Source: Bowmanella yangjiangensis (GTDB lineage: Bacteria > Pseudomonadota > Gammaproteobacteria > Enterobacterales > Alteromonadaceae). Taken from it: a DNA stretch of 64,000 nucleotides. Under the pieces are notes generated by a model. That model was not told the DNA's origin. It searched no databases and was given only the letters and a program-made list of their open reading frames with translations. Of this stretch, positions 18,496 through 27,199 are shown one piece after another. The stretch covers positions 1 through 64,000 of the forward strand of contig NZ_JAFKCS010000005.1 in assembly GCF_017255015.1 (NCBI RefSeq). Reading direction: 5' to 3'. Numbering within the stretch: the first letter of the stretch is position 1; each line of letters begins with the position of its first letter. The position numbers and the translations under genes are program-made.

Positions 18496-19269
18496 ATGAG
18501 AACATTTGCTAGAAAATTGCTATTACCCCTGGCTATTGGTTTATCCCTTGGGGCAACAGTACAAGCCAAAGAGCCACCCCATGGGCCGATGCACAAGATG
18601 TTTGAAGAGCTGCAATTAAGTGAACAGCAGCGTCAGGATATCCGGACATTGTTCAAGCAAAGCCGGGAAGATCGCCGGGTATTTCGCGAAGACGGCCAGA
18701 TACTGCATGAACAGAAACAGGCACTGATCGAAGCGCCAAGCTGGGATGAGCAAGCCGCGTTGGCTTTACTCAGCGAGGCGCAGGCTGAGCGCCGCACCGC
18801 TATGTGGGCACGGGCTCAGATGGACCAAGCTGTGTGGAATCTGCTGACAGAAGAGCAACGCGAAGTATGGGCTGATATGCAAGAAGAGCGCTTTGACCGC
18901 CCTGACCGGGCCCCCTTTAGTGGGCGTTGGTTGAAGAAACTGGGGTTAAGCGATGAGCAGCAGGCGACCCTGGCTGAACTGCAGGCGCAAGCTAAAGCAA
19001 ATCGTGAGCAAAATCACAGCTTAATGCAAGCATTTGATGGGCAGGAGCTGGCGTTGATAGAGAAAGCAAGCCTGACCGAAGCGGCTTGGCAGAGTCTGTA
19101 CGAGCAGTATCAGCCGCAGTTCCAAACCGCTGCTTTGCAAAGACTGAAACAACGCTATGATTTTTATCACCTGCTGACGGCGGAGCAGCAAGTCAAGCTT
19201 GAGCAGTTTAAACAGCGACATAAAGCGCACAAGGATAGATCTCACCCTCGTCCGCACAAGCCAGACTAG
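18496..19269 (+). CDS. Periplasmic Spy/CpxP-like chaperone with duplicated domain
   Basis: The 257-residue protein (ATG 18496, AAGGAG 7 bases upstream) has a signal peptide ending near VQAKE and is rich in charged helices. It contains LTxxQ-type motifs of the Spy/CpxP fold. Two similar halves are visible: LQLSEQQ (about 39) to LLTEEQ (about 116), then LGLSDEQQ (about 147) to LLTAEQQ (about 225). Spy and CpxP are about 160 residues and form dimers, so this chain looks like a fused pair. Spy-family proteins protect unfolded periplasmic proteins, and CpxP also restrains CpxA. The position opposite cpxR argues for the CpxP role. The tail is basic and His/Pro-rich. Confidence 0.82.
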   Translation: MRTFARKLLLPLAIGLSLGATVQAKEPPHGPMHKMFEELQLSEQQRQDIRTLFKQSREDRRVFREDGQILHEQKQALIEAPSWDEQAALALLSEAQAERRTAMWARAQMDQAVWNLLTEEQREVWADMQEERFDRPDRAPFSGRWLKKLGLSDEQQATLAELQAQAKANREQNHSLMQAFDGQELALIEKASLTEAAWQSLYEQYQPQFQTAALQRLKQRYDFYHLLTAEQQVKLEQFKQRHKAHKDRSHPRPHKPD

Positions 19270-19285
19270 CCGGGGCATTTGATAA

Positions 19286-19320
19286 GGGTCCATCCGGCAC
19301 TAGCCCGATGGACCTTCTTA
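19286..19320. terminator. Intrinsic terminator after the Spy-like gene
   Basis: GGTCCATC (19287-19294) pairs perfectly with GATGGACC (19307-19314) around a 12-base loop and is followed by TTCTT. It lies 17 bases after the chaperone stop and may also act for mgsA reading from the other side. Confidence 0.65.
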
Positions 19321-19339
19321 GTTGCAGCTGTCAGCCCAC

Positions 19340-19753
19340 CTATTTACCGTAATCGGGTAATTTACGTACGTGCTGACTGTCTTCAAACAGGGGCGATGTA
19401 ATCATCAGATCTGCGGTGGCTTCATTACAGGCTACCGGCAGGTTCCAAACACTACAAAGTCTTAGCAGCGCTTTCACATCCGGGTCGTGAGGGGCTGGAT
19501 TAAGCGGGTCCCAGAAAAAAAACAGGGCATCCAGGGTACCTTCGGCAATTAATGCGCCAATCTGCTGGTCGCCACCAAGGGGACCGCTCTTAAAGCGGTG
19601 CACGGGTAAAGCTAACTCGTCAGACAGCAGCCCGCCTGTGGTGCCGGTAGCTACCAGTTTGTGTCTGGCCAAAATCGCTCTGTGTTGTTTAGCCCAACCA
19701 ATCAGATCGGGCTTCTTATGATCATGGGCTACCAGAGCCAAGGTTTTTTGCAT
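19340..19753 (-). CDS. mgsA: Methylglyoxal synthase
   Basis: MgsA converts dihydroxyacetone phosphate to methylglyoxal and phosphate, an overflow route when phosphate is low. At 137 residues it lacks a few residues at each end compared with E. coli (152). The catalytic set is intact: His10 (ALVAHDH), Asp62 (GPLGGDQQ), His89 and Asp92 (APHDPDVK). ATGTTGG forms the phosphate site. It follows the HAD phosphatase gene by about 20 bases on the same strand. Confidence 0.95.
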   Translation of the reverse strand: MQKTLALVAHDHKKPDLIGWAKQHRAILARHKLVATGTTGGLLSDELALPVHRFKSGPLGGDQQIGALIAEGTLDALFFFWDPLNPAPHDPDVKALLRLCSVWNLPVACNEATADLMITSPLFEDSQHVRKLPDYGK

Positions 19754-19772
19754 GAATAGGTCCTGTTAGGTG

Positions 19773-20465
19773 TCAGCCAGCCAGTTTCTGATTATTAGGC
19801 CATTGGAATTGCGGTAAATCCAGCGCCTGCTCCAAGGAGTCGAGCAGAATATCCGCCATAGTAAATTTACCCGGGTCTTTATGACCAGCTTCAGGCACGG
19901 CAATAGTAAAGAGTCCGGCAGCTTTGGCGGCTTGGGCGCCACGGGCCGAATCTTCAAATGCGACGCAACGGGCGGCATCTAATCCGAGCTTGTTCAGGGT
20001 AGTGAGATACACGGCTGGGTTTGGTTTGCCTGCTACTTCATGTTCTGCTGAGTGGTATAAACCTATGTAGTCGCGCAGTTGCAGTTTATCCAGCACCGCT
20101 TCAATTAAGCGACCGACAGAGCCCGATGCCACGGCGAGAGTCAAACCCAGGCTCTGGCAATGCTGGAGCAAATCATACACGCCGGGTAAGGCCTGGCCCT
20201 TACGCTGGACCAACTCTATGACTCTATCTTCCAGTTTGCGCGCGACCTCTTGTACATCCTGACGGTCAATATTGAAACTGTGATACCAGTAGCGCACTAC
20301 TTCTTCGGTGCTCAGGCCGGTGGTCTGAAAGCACATAGACTCGGTCAGACGAATGCCGACTGTGGCAAATACTTCCTGCTCGGCCTGACGCCATAATGGC
20401 TCTGAATCAATCAGCAGGCCATCCATATCAAAAATCACTGCTTGTAACTGCAATCTTCTCTCCAC
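19773..20465 (-). CDS. hxpB: HAD-family sugar-phosphate phosphatase (HxpB-like)
   Basis: This 230-residue HAD hydrolase has DMDGLLIDSE with nucleophile Asp13 and Asp15, a helical cap, the Ser/Thr motif VASGS, Lys in AGKPNP, and the acidic FEDSARG. It best resembles HxpB/YniC, a hexitol- and 2-deoxyglucose-6-phosphate phosphatase that guards against toxic sugar phosphates. The start is GTG 20465, overlapping the last base of the argE stop, so it is coupled to argE, which is unexpected for its function. The substrate is inferred from similarity. Confidence 0.85.
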   Translation of the reverse strand: MERRLQLQAVIFDMDGLLIDSEPLWRQAEQEVFATVGIRLTESMCFQTTGLSTEEVVRYWYHSFNIDRQDVQEVARKLEDRVIELVQRKGQALPGVYDLLQHCQSLGLTLAVASGSVGRLIEAVLDKLQLRDYIGLYHSAEHEVAGKPNPAVYLTTLNKLGLDAARCVAFEDSARGAQAAKAAGLFTIAVPEAGHKDPGKFTMADILLDSLEQALDLPQFQWPNNQKLAG

Positions 20466-21613
20466 TATTTCAAACAGACCTGGCCGATTAAATGGCGCAG
20501 TAAATTAATGGTCGGATTAACGTAATCTAAGGAAATAAACTCATCCGGCTGGTGGGCCTGGTCGATGCTTCCCGGTCCTAACACCAAGGTGTCGCAACCT
20601 AGCTGGCTGACAAAGGGTGCCTCGGTGCAGTAATTGGCACTGGTGGCGCTAAAGCCGGTAAATTGTTCTGCCAGTTCCAGCAAGTCTGTTTCATTCCGGC
20701 TGGCAAAAGATGGCACGGTGTCATACATTAAGGCGCGGCTTAAGCGGCCTGGGTAAGCGGTGTAAACTGGCGCCAGCGCCTGGTCAATGCGTGCAATGGC
20801 TTCATCGTCACTAAGACCGGGCACGGCGCGTAAATCAAAGTTCAGCCGGCAATGACCACAGATACGATTCTCACCATCGCCACCGTGTATATGACCCAGA
20901 TTCATGGTGGTTTTGGTCACGCTAAAGGCCGGATCCACATACTGAGCCGCCAGTTGGTCTCTGAGTTTCATCAGTTCGCCTACCGCCTGGTACATGATCT
21001 CAATGGCATTAACACCTTTGTCCGGATCGCTGGAGTGGCCTGCTTTACCTGTGATATCCAGGGTATGCGCCATATGACCTTTATGTTTGCAAATGGGTTT
21101 TAGCCCGGTTGGTTCACCAATGATGGCCATATCGGGTTTGATCAGCTGTTGTTCGGCAAAGAAACGTGCGCCTGCCATCGAGGTTTCTTCATCGGCGGTA
21201 GCCAGAATATATAGCGGCTTGTTCAGCTTGTTTAACGGAATATCCCGCAGGGCTTCGAGAATAAAGGCAAAGAAGCCTTTCATATCGCAGGTGCCCAGCC
21301 CGTACAGCTTGTTATCCTTTTCCGTGAGATTAAAAGGATCAAACTGCCATCGCCCCTCATCGAAAGGAACAGTATCTGAGTGGCCGGCCAGCAACAGTCC
21401 ACCATCACCACTACCAATGCGGGCCAGTAAATTGAACTTGTGCCGGGTATTGGGCACCGGCTGAATACTTATGTGAAAGCCTAAATCTTCCAGCCAACTG
21501 CCTAGCATTTGCAGCAATGCTAGGTTGCTTTGGTCTATTTTTTCATCGAATGCGCTGATGGTCGGGTGCGCAATGATTTGTTTGTAAGCGTCCAGGAAAT
21601 GCGGCATTTTCAT
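20465..21613 (-). CDS. argE: Acetylornithine deacetylase
   Basis: ArgE removes the acetyl group from N-acetylornithine to give ornithine. The 382-residue M20-family metallohydrolase shows LLAGHSDTVPFD (metal His and Asp), GTCDMKGFFAF and ATADEETSMAG (metal and general-base Glu). The start ATG 21613 is chosen because homology begins at MPHFLDAYKQIIAHPTIS and the longer frame runs through the ARG boxes. It is divergent from argC, the classical layout of enterobacteria. The presence of argE means the linear (non-recycling) route is used, consistent with a full ArgA. Confidence 0.95.
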   Translation of the reverse strand: MKMPHFLDAYKQIIAHPTISAFDEKIDQSNLALLQMLGSWLEDLGFHISIQPVPNTRHKFNLLARIGSGDGGLLLAGHSDTVPFDEGRWQFDPFNLTEKDNKLYGLGTCDMKGFFAFILEALRDIPLNKLNKPLYILATADEETSMAGARFFAEQQLIKPDMAIIGEPTGLKPICKHKGHMAHTLDITGKAGHSSDPDKGVNAIEIMYQAVGELMKLRDQLAAQYVDPAFSVTKTTMNLGHIHGGDGENRICGHCRLNFDLRAVPGLSDDEAIARIDQALAPVYTAYPGRLSRALMYDTVPSFASRNETDLLELAEQFTGFSATSANYCTEAPFVSQLGCDTLVLGPGSIDQAHQPDEFISLDYVNPTINLLRHLIGQVCLK

Positions 21614-21620
21614 AATAAAT

Positions 21621-21659
21621 TCACAAAATAAATATGCACAATTGTTGAATAAATATGTG
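21621..21659. promoter_or_regulatory. Tandem ARG boxes (ArgR operator) in the argE-argC gap
   Basis: Two 18-base sites, 21621-21638 and 21642-21659, are separated by exactly 3 bases, the standard spacing for an ArgR hexamer. The second reads TTGTTGAATAAATATGTG and the first, on the minus strand, TGCATATTTATTTTGTGA; both match the AT-rich TGAAT/ATTCA-like consensus imperfectly. They start 8 bases from argE and about 180 bases from argC, so they would block argE directly and argC only if its promoter is far upstream. Confidence 0.6.
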
Positions 21660-21841
21660 TTTGGTGGCAAAGTATCTCACAATTCATACTTTAGTGCATC
21701 CAGATCCCTTAATGCAGCAAAATTTGCCGCCATCTTTTTTACTTCTCGCCAGGCGACGACATTAGCCTCTGTCCCGCTTTCGCGGGCTTGTAACCTTATT
21801 TTGCTACACTTGTTGTCTTTAACACTTCGAAAATTCTTATC

Positions 21842-22867
21842 ATGATGAAAACCTGTATTGTTGGTGCCAGTGGATATACCGGAGCAGAACTGGCGGCATT
21901 GCTTGCTAAACATCCGGGCTTTGAACTAGCGGCGTTGTTTGTCTCACAAGGCAGTCAGGACGCAGGAAAGTTGCTCAGCGACTTATATGGTCGTTTTACC
22001 GGCTTGCTGGATATGCCCTTGCAACCCTTATCGCAAGATAAGCTGGCGCAACTGGCCGCAGACTATGACCTGATCTTTCTGGCCACACCACACGAAGCCA
22101 GTCATGAATGGGCGGCCACCCTCACCTCTGGCAAGGCTGTGGTGATGGACCTGTCCGGCGCCTTTCGTTTGAAAGACAAAGACATCTTTGCGCGTTTTTA
22201 TGGCTTTGCCCATGAGCAACCAGAGCTGCTGCAAGATGCGGTATACGGACTGGCTGACTGGCATGGGGATAAAATTCGTCAGGCCAAATTGGTGGCGGTA
22301 CCTGGCTGCTACCCCACGGCGTCTCTGACGGCACTGAAACCTTTGCAAGTCTGTGGACTGTTGGATGAACAGCAGTGGCCGGTAATTAATGCGGTATCCG
22401 GGGTGAGCGGTGCCGGACGCAAAGCCGCATTGAACACCAGTTACTGTGAAGTCAGTCTGCAAGCTTACGGTGTGCTTGGGCACAGACATCAGCCGGAAAT
22501 TTCTGCCGAGTTGGGACGTCAGGTTATCTTCACGCCGCATCTGGGCAATTTCAAACGTGGCATTTTGGCCACGGTAACCGTTAAGGTTAAAGCCGATGTA
22601 ACGGCATCTCAGGTGAGTGATGCTTATAACGCCGCCTACCAGGGCAATCCTATGGTGCGGATTCGCAGTAGCTGGCCGAAGATCGACGAAGTGGCGGGTA
22701 CCTGCTATTGCGATTTGCACTGGAAGCTAGATGAAACGTCCGGGCATCTGGTGGTGACCAGTGCCATTGATAACCTGCTAAAAGGTGCAGCCGCACAAGC
22801 CTTGCAATGCGCCAATATCCGTTTTGGCTACGCCCCTGAGACGGGGCTGGCGGAGAAAACCGTATGA
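21842..22867 (+). CDS. argC: N-acetyl-gamma-glutamyl-phosphate reductase
   Basis: ArgC reduces N-acetylglutamyl phosphate to the semialdehyde with NADPH. The 341-residue protein has the nucleotide motif GASGYTGAEL (8-17), the catalytic Cys156 in VPGCYPTAS, and the His in LGHRHQPEI-like and FTPHLGNFKRGI segments. The first two codons are ATG; either could be used. Its stop overlaps the argB start by 4 bases (ATGA). Confidence 0.96.
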   Translation: MMKTCIVGASGYTGAELAALLAKHPGFELAALFVSQGSQDAGKLLSDLYGRFTGLLDMPLQPLSQDKLAQLAADYDLIFLATPHEASHEWAATLTSGKAVVMDLSGAFRLKDKDIFARFYGFAHEQPELLQDAVYGLADWHGDKIRQAKLVAVPGCYPTASLTALKPLQVCGLLDEQQWPVINAVSGVSGAGRKAALNTSYCEVSLQAYGVLGHRHQPEISAELGRQVIFTPHLGNFKRGILATVTVKVKADVTASQVSDAYNAAYQGNPMVRIRSSWPKIDEVAGTCYCDLHWKLDETSGHLVVTSAIDNLLKGAAAQALQCANIRFGYAPETGLAEKTV

Positions 22868-23634
22868 AACCCTTAATCGTTAAAGTCGGTGGTGCTTTTA
22901 TTGGTGATGCACAAGCAGCCAAAGCCCTGCTTGATGTGTTAGCCCAGTTGCAAAAAAGCCGACCTGTGTTGTTAGTACATGGTGGTGGCCCGATTGTAGA
23001 AGAGTGGATGGTGGCCCTGAATCTGAAAACCGTCAAGATAGATGGTTTGCGGGTCACCAGTGCCGAACAAATGCCTTATATTGTGGGTGCGTTGGCTGGA
23101 ACGGCTAACAAGCAACTGGTGGCGCAAGCCATCGCTAGTGGTCTGAACCCTGTGGGACTGGCACTGACTGACGGCGGTATGGTGAAGTGTACCCCGATGG
23201 ACGCTAAATATGGTGCAGTGGGCAGTGTTGAGCCCGCTGATGCCACCTTGCTGAAGTTGTTACTTAGCCAGGATTATCTGCCCGTGGTCAGTTCTATTGG
23301 TGCCGACCCATCCGGTCAGTTACTCAACATTAATGCCGACCAGGCGGCCACTGTGATGGCCCAACTGTTACATGGCGAGCTAATTTTGTTGTCTGATGTG
23401 GCTGGCGTATTAGACGCAGACAAACAACTGCTCAGCGAACTGAATGCCGCACAAATTCAGCAATTAATCGACGCTGGTGTTATCCGTGACGGCATGACTG
23501 TCAAAGTTGAAGCTGCGCTCAGTGCTGCACGTGATATTGGCGTGCCGGTTACTATCGCCAGTTGGAAACAACCCGAATCTTTGTTGCGCCTGGCGGGCAA
23601 TCAGTCCGCCGGAACGCGTATTTATCCTGACTGA
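22864..23634 (+). CDS. argB: Acetylglutamate kinase
   Basis: ArgB phosphorylates N-acetylglutamate with ATP. The 256-residue amino-acid kinase fold shows KVGGAFIG, VHGGGPIVEEW and the substrate segment INADQAATVMAQ. It has no N-terminal arginine-sensing helix, as expected for the E. coli-type arginine-insensitive dimer; feedback control then falls on ArgA. Overlap with argC and a 31-base gap to argF place it inside one operon. Confidence 0.96.
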   Translation: MKPLIVKVGGAFIGDAQAAKALLDVLAQLQKSRPVLLVHGGGPIVEEWMVALNLKTVKIDGLRVTSAEQMPYIVGALAGTANKQLVAQAIASGLNPVGLALTDGGMVKCTPMDAKYGAVGSVEPADATLLKLLLSQDYLPVVSSIGADPSGQLLNINADQAATVMAQLLHGELILLSDVAGVLDADKQLLSELNAAQIQQLIDAGVIRDGMTVKVEAALSAARDIGVPVTIASWKQPESLLRLAGNQSAGTRIYPD

Positions 23635-23665
23635 AACCCATTTAGGGGAAACTGGGGAAAGACCT

Positions 23666-24574
23666 ATGAAAAAGGATCTGCTGACTTTTGCTGATTGGAG
23701 CAAAGCAGAACTACTGAGCCTGCTGGAGCTGGCTCAACAGACTAAGCAAAATCCATCTGCCTATCGTAAGGCGCTGGATGGCAAAGCCGTCGCTGCTCTG
23801 TTTGAGAAGCCTTCATTACGTACCAGGGTCAGCTTTGACATAGGTATCAACAAGTTGGGTGGCCATATGGTGTATCTGGACAGCCAGGCCGGAAAGCTGG
23901 CTGGCCGTGAAGATGCCCGTGATATGGGCGCTAACCTGGCGTGCTGGGCCGATGCCATTGTAGCCCGGGTTTATAGTCATCACACCCTAGTGCAGATGGC
24001 CGAAGCCTCGAAGGTGCCGGTCATCAATGCCCTTTGTGACTTGTATCACCCTTGTCAGGCGCTGGCGGATTTTCTCACCATCAAGGAAGTGCTTGGTGAG
24101 GTGGAAGGCTGTCGTCTGGCTTATATAGGTGACGGTAACAATGTCAGTAACTCACTATTATTGATGGGGGCTATCCTGGGTGCCGATGTACGGGTGATCA
24201 CGCCGGTTGGTCACGAAGTGAAGCAAGAAATCCTTGATCAGGCGTCTCGTCTTGCCCAAATCAGCGGCGGTAAGATAACCGCCAGTAACGAGTTGAGTGC
24301 AGCCACTGGCTGTCAGTTCTTGTATACCGATACCTGGTTATCCATGGGGGATACAACACCACTGGCGCAAATTAAAGATAAGTTCCAACCTTATCAATTG
24401 AACAACGCTTTGATGGACAGCTGCGGTGCGACTTATGCTATGCATTGCCAGCCAGCTCATCGGGATCTGGAAATAACCAGTGAATTAGTTGATGGTGAGT
24501 GTTCGCTTCTGCTTCAACAGGCAGAAAATAGGATGCACGCCCAGAATGCGATTTTAATCAGCCTGCTCGGCTAA
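23666..24574 (+). CDS. argF: Ornithine carbamoyltransferase
   Basis: ArgF makes citrulline from ornithine and carbamoyl phosphate. The 302-residue protein shows the carbamoyl-phosphate motif SLRTR in [23 protein letters not shown], and the ornithine-side Cys in MHCQPAHR, where the common motif is HCLPA. I start at ATG 23666 and reject the open frame back to 23507, which overlaps argB in another frame. The length is that of the shorter, about 300-residue anabolic group, not the 334 of E. coli. Confidence 0.93.
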   Translation: MKKDLLTFADWSKAELLSLLELAQQTKQNPSAYRKALDGKAVAALFEKPSLRTRVSFDIGINKLGGHMVYLDSQAGKLAGREDARDMGANLACWADAIVARVYSHHTLVQMAEASKVPVINALCDLYHPCQALADFLTIKEVLGEVEGCRLAYIGDGNNVSNSLLLMGAILGADVRVITPVGHEVKQEILDQASRLAQISGGKITASNELSAATGCQFLYTDTWLSMGDTTPLAQIKDKFQPYQLNNALMDSCGATYAMHCQPAHRDLEITSELVDGECSLLLQQAENRMHAQNAILISLLG

Positions 24575-24585
24575 GGAAAAACAGA

Positions 24586-25803
24586 ATGTCAAAGTCTCAA
24601 GTGAACAAAGTGGTATTGGCCTATTCTGGTGGTCTGGATACATCCGCCATCATTCCATGGCTGAAAGAAAACTATGACTGCGAAGTGGTCGCTTTCGCGG
24701 CTGACGTGGGTCAGGGTGATGAAGAGCTGCAAGGCCTGGAAGAAAAGGCCATCCGCAGCGGCGCCAGTGAATGCCATATTGTTGACCTGAAAGAAGGTTT
24801 TGTCGGTGATTACATTTACCCCACAGTGATGACGGGTGCCGTTTATGAAGGTCAGTATTTGCTGGGTACTTCAATGGCACGCCCCATTATTGCCAAGGCG
24901 CAGGTTGAAGTGGCATTGAAAGTTGGTGCCGATGCACTGTGTCACGGTTGTACCGGTAAAGGTAATGACCAGGTGCGTTTTGAAGGTGCCTTTGCTGCTC
25001 TTGCTCCACAACTGAAAGTGATTGCTCCTTGGCGTGAGTGGGACATGCATTCCCGTGAAGACCTGTTGGCCTACCTGGCCGAGCGTAACGTGCCGACCAC
25101 AGCGTCTGCGACCAAAATTTACAGCCGTGATGCCAACGCTTGGCATATCAGCCATGAGGGTGGCGAGCTGGAGAACCCTTGGTGTGAACCGACCAAACAA
25201 GTTTGGACCATGACGGTAGATCCAGAAGATGCCCCTAATCAGGCTGAACGCGTACAGCTTGGTTTTGAGCAAGGCCGTCTGGTGTCCGTTAATAACGAAA
25301 AACTCAGCCCCTACCAGGCGTTGGTTAAGTTAAACCAGATTGGCGCAGCCCACGGTGTTGGTCGCTTGGATATCGTTGAGAACCGTCTGGTTGGTATGAA
25401 GTCCCGCGGCTGCTATGAAACGCCGGGAGGAACTATCCTGATGGCCGCTTACAAGGCCCTGGAGCACCTGGTTCTGGATAAGAGCGCACTAAAATTCCGT
25501 GAGCAACTGGGTCTGGAATTCTCTCACCTGGTGTATGACGGTCGTTGGTTCACGCCGCTGAAAGATTCTATTCTGGCTGGCGCCCAGGCGTTTGCTAAAC
25601 AGATCACCGGCGATGTCGTGGTGAAGCTATATAAAGGTCAAGCCACCGTTGTTCAGCGCCGTTCGCCCAACTCTTTATACTCTGAAGATTTCGCTACCTT
25701 CGGTGCGGACGATGTGTATGACCAAAGCCATGCTGAAGGTTTTATCCGTTTGTATAGCTTGGCCAGTCGTATCAAGGCCCTTAAAGACAAGGGACAAGCC
25801 TAA
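24586..25803 (+). CDS. argG: Argininosuccinate synthase
   Basis: ArgG joins citrulline and aspartate with ATP to give argininosuccinate. The 405-residue protein has the PP-loop AYSGGLDTS at 12-20, the ATP segment [13 protein letters not shown] and [11 protein letters not shown], and the conserved [13 protein letters not shown]. It follows argF by 11 bases and overlaps argH by one base (TAATG). Confidence 0.97.
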   Translation: MSKSQVNKVVLAYSGGLDTSAIIPWLKENYDCEVVAFAADVGQGDEELQGLEEKAIRSGASECHIVDLKEGFVGDYIYPTVMTGAVYEGQYLLGTSMARPIIAKAQVEVALKVGADALCHGCTGKGNDQVRFEGAFAALAPQLKVIAPWREWDMHSREDLLAYLAERNVPTTASATKIYSRDANAWHISHEGGELENPWCEPTKQVWTMTVDPEDAPNQAERVQLGFEQGRLVSVNNEKLSPYQALVKLNQIGAAHGVGRLDIVENRLVGMKSRGCYETPGGTILMAAYKALEHLVLDKSALKFREQLGLEFSHLVYDGRWFTPLKDSILAGAQAFAKQITGDVVVKLYKGQATVVQRRSPNSLYSEDFATFGADDVYDQSHAEGFIRLYSLASRIKALKDKGQA

Positions 25804-27188
25804 TGGCGTTGTGGGGCGGGCGCTTCCAGGGCGGAAGCAGCGACATGTTCCGGCAGGTGAACGATTCCCTGCCGTTTGACCAGCATCTGGCCAGTCAGGA
25901 CATTCGTGGTTCAATCGTCTGGTCTCGTGCCATTGCCAAAGCCGGTGTCCTGACTGAATCCGAACAACAGCAACTGGAGCAGGCCTTAAATGGCCTGCTG
26001 ACCAAGGCCGAAGCCGGTGAGCTGGACTTTGCGGGCAGCAATGAAGAAGACATTCACAGCTTCGTGGAAGCAGCGCTTACTGAACAGCTGGGCGACATTG
26101 GTCGCAAGCTGCATACCGGTCGCAGCCGTAATGATCAGGTGGCCACCGATTTTCGTTTGTGGGTGCGTGAGCATTGTCAGCAGCTACAGCAGGACCTGCG
26201 CCAGCTAAAAGCGGCATTGGTGAAATCTGCCGAGCGTCATCAGCATGTAATTCTGCCTGGTTATACGCATCTGCAGCGCGCTCAGCCGGTACGCTATCCC
26301 CATTGGTGTTTAGCCTATGTGGAGATGTTCAAGCGCGATATCAGCCGCATGGGCGACCTGCTGGTCAGAATGAACCAGTGTCCTTTGGGCAGTGGTGCAC
26401 TGGCCGGCACTGTGTATGCAATTGATCGTCAGGACATTGCTGAGCAACTGGGTTTTGACAGCCCCTGTCAGAACAGCCTGGATGCGGTGTCTGATCGTGA
26501 TTATGTGTTGGAACTGCTGTTTTGTGCCAGTACCAGCATGATGCACTTGTCGCGTATGGCTGAAGACATGATTTTCTTCAATTCCGGTGAAGCTGGCTTT
26601 CTGCGCCTGGGCGACAATGTTACCTCTGGCTCGTCGTTGATGCCTCAGAAGAAAAACCCTGATGCACTGGAGCTGATCCGTGGCAAATGTGGACGGGTAT
26701 TCGGCAGCTTGCAAGGCTTATTGGTGACTATGAAAGGGTTACCGCTGGCCTACAATAAAGATATGCAGGAAGACAAAGAAGGTGCCTTTGACGCCGTCAA
26801 TCAATGGCATATCTGTCTGATGATTGCCTGTGAAGTGGTCGACAGTGTGGAATTGAACACCGAGCGCTGTGCTCAGGCCGCACGTGAAGGTTACGCCAAT
26901 GCCACTGAGCTTGCGGATTATCTGGTGGGTAAAGGTGTACCTTTCCGCACTGCCCATGATATCTCAGGTCAGGTGGTGTTGACTGCGTTAGCCCAGGGTA
27001 AAGCCATTGAGGAGCTGAGTCTGGCAGAGATGCAGAAGCATTCCGCTTTGATTGGTGATGATGTTTACCCTGTGCTGCAGTTGGAGTACCTGGTGGACAA
27101 GCGCAATATTCTGGGTGGCACGGGTAAAAACCCTGTGTTTGCGGCACTTAAGCGCGAGCTTGCCGCTATTGCCGACGAACAGTGCTAG
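25803..27188 (+). CDS. argH: Argininosuccinate lyase (unfused form)
   Basis: ArgH splits argininosuccinate to arginine and fumarate. The 461-residue protein has [18 protein letters not shown]-like THLQRAQPV, and the fumarase signature [12 protein letters not shown] with its catalytic Ser. It ends at the normal length with no C-terminal acetyltransferase domain, unlike the argH(A) fusions known from Vibrio and several Alteromonadales. A separate full argA follows. Confidence 0.96.
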   Translation: MALWGGRFQGGSSDMFRQVNDSLPFDQHLASQDIRGSIVWSRAIAKAGVLTESEQQQLEQALNGLLTKAEAGELDFAGSNEEDIHSFVEAALTEQLGDIGRKLHTGRSRNDQVATDFRLWVREHCQQLQQDLRQLKAALVKSAERHQHVILPGYTHLQRAQPVRYPHWCLAYVEMFKRDISRMGDLLVRMNQCPLGSGALAGTVYAIDRQDIAEQLGFDSPCQNSLDAVSDRDYVLELLFCASTSMMHLSRMAEDMIFFNSGEAGFLRLGDNVTSGSSLMPQKKNPDALELIRGKCGRVFGSLQGLLVTMKGLPLAYNKDMQEDKEGAFDAVNQWHICLMIACEVVDSVELNTERCAQAAREGYANATELADYLVGKGVPFRTAHDISGQVVLTALAQGKAIEELSLAEMQKHSALIGDDVYPVLQLEYLVDKRNILGGTGKNPVFAALKRELAAIADEQC

Positions 27189-27199
27189 AGGAGTCTCGC

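Noticed and set aside
22028-22720. 230-codon open frame on the minus strand inside argC
   Set aside because: It is fully opposite argC, has no family motif and lacks a ribosome site; argC has all its catalytic residues, so this is a shadow frame.
23507-23665. 53-codon extension of argF into argB
   Set aside because: The extension is another frame of argB. ArgF homology starts at ATG 23666.
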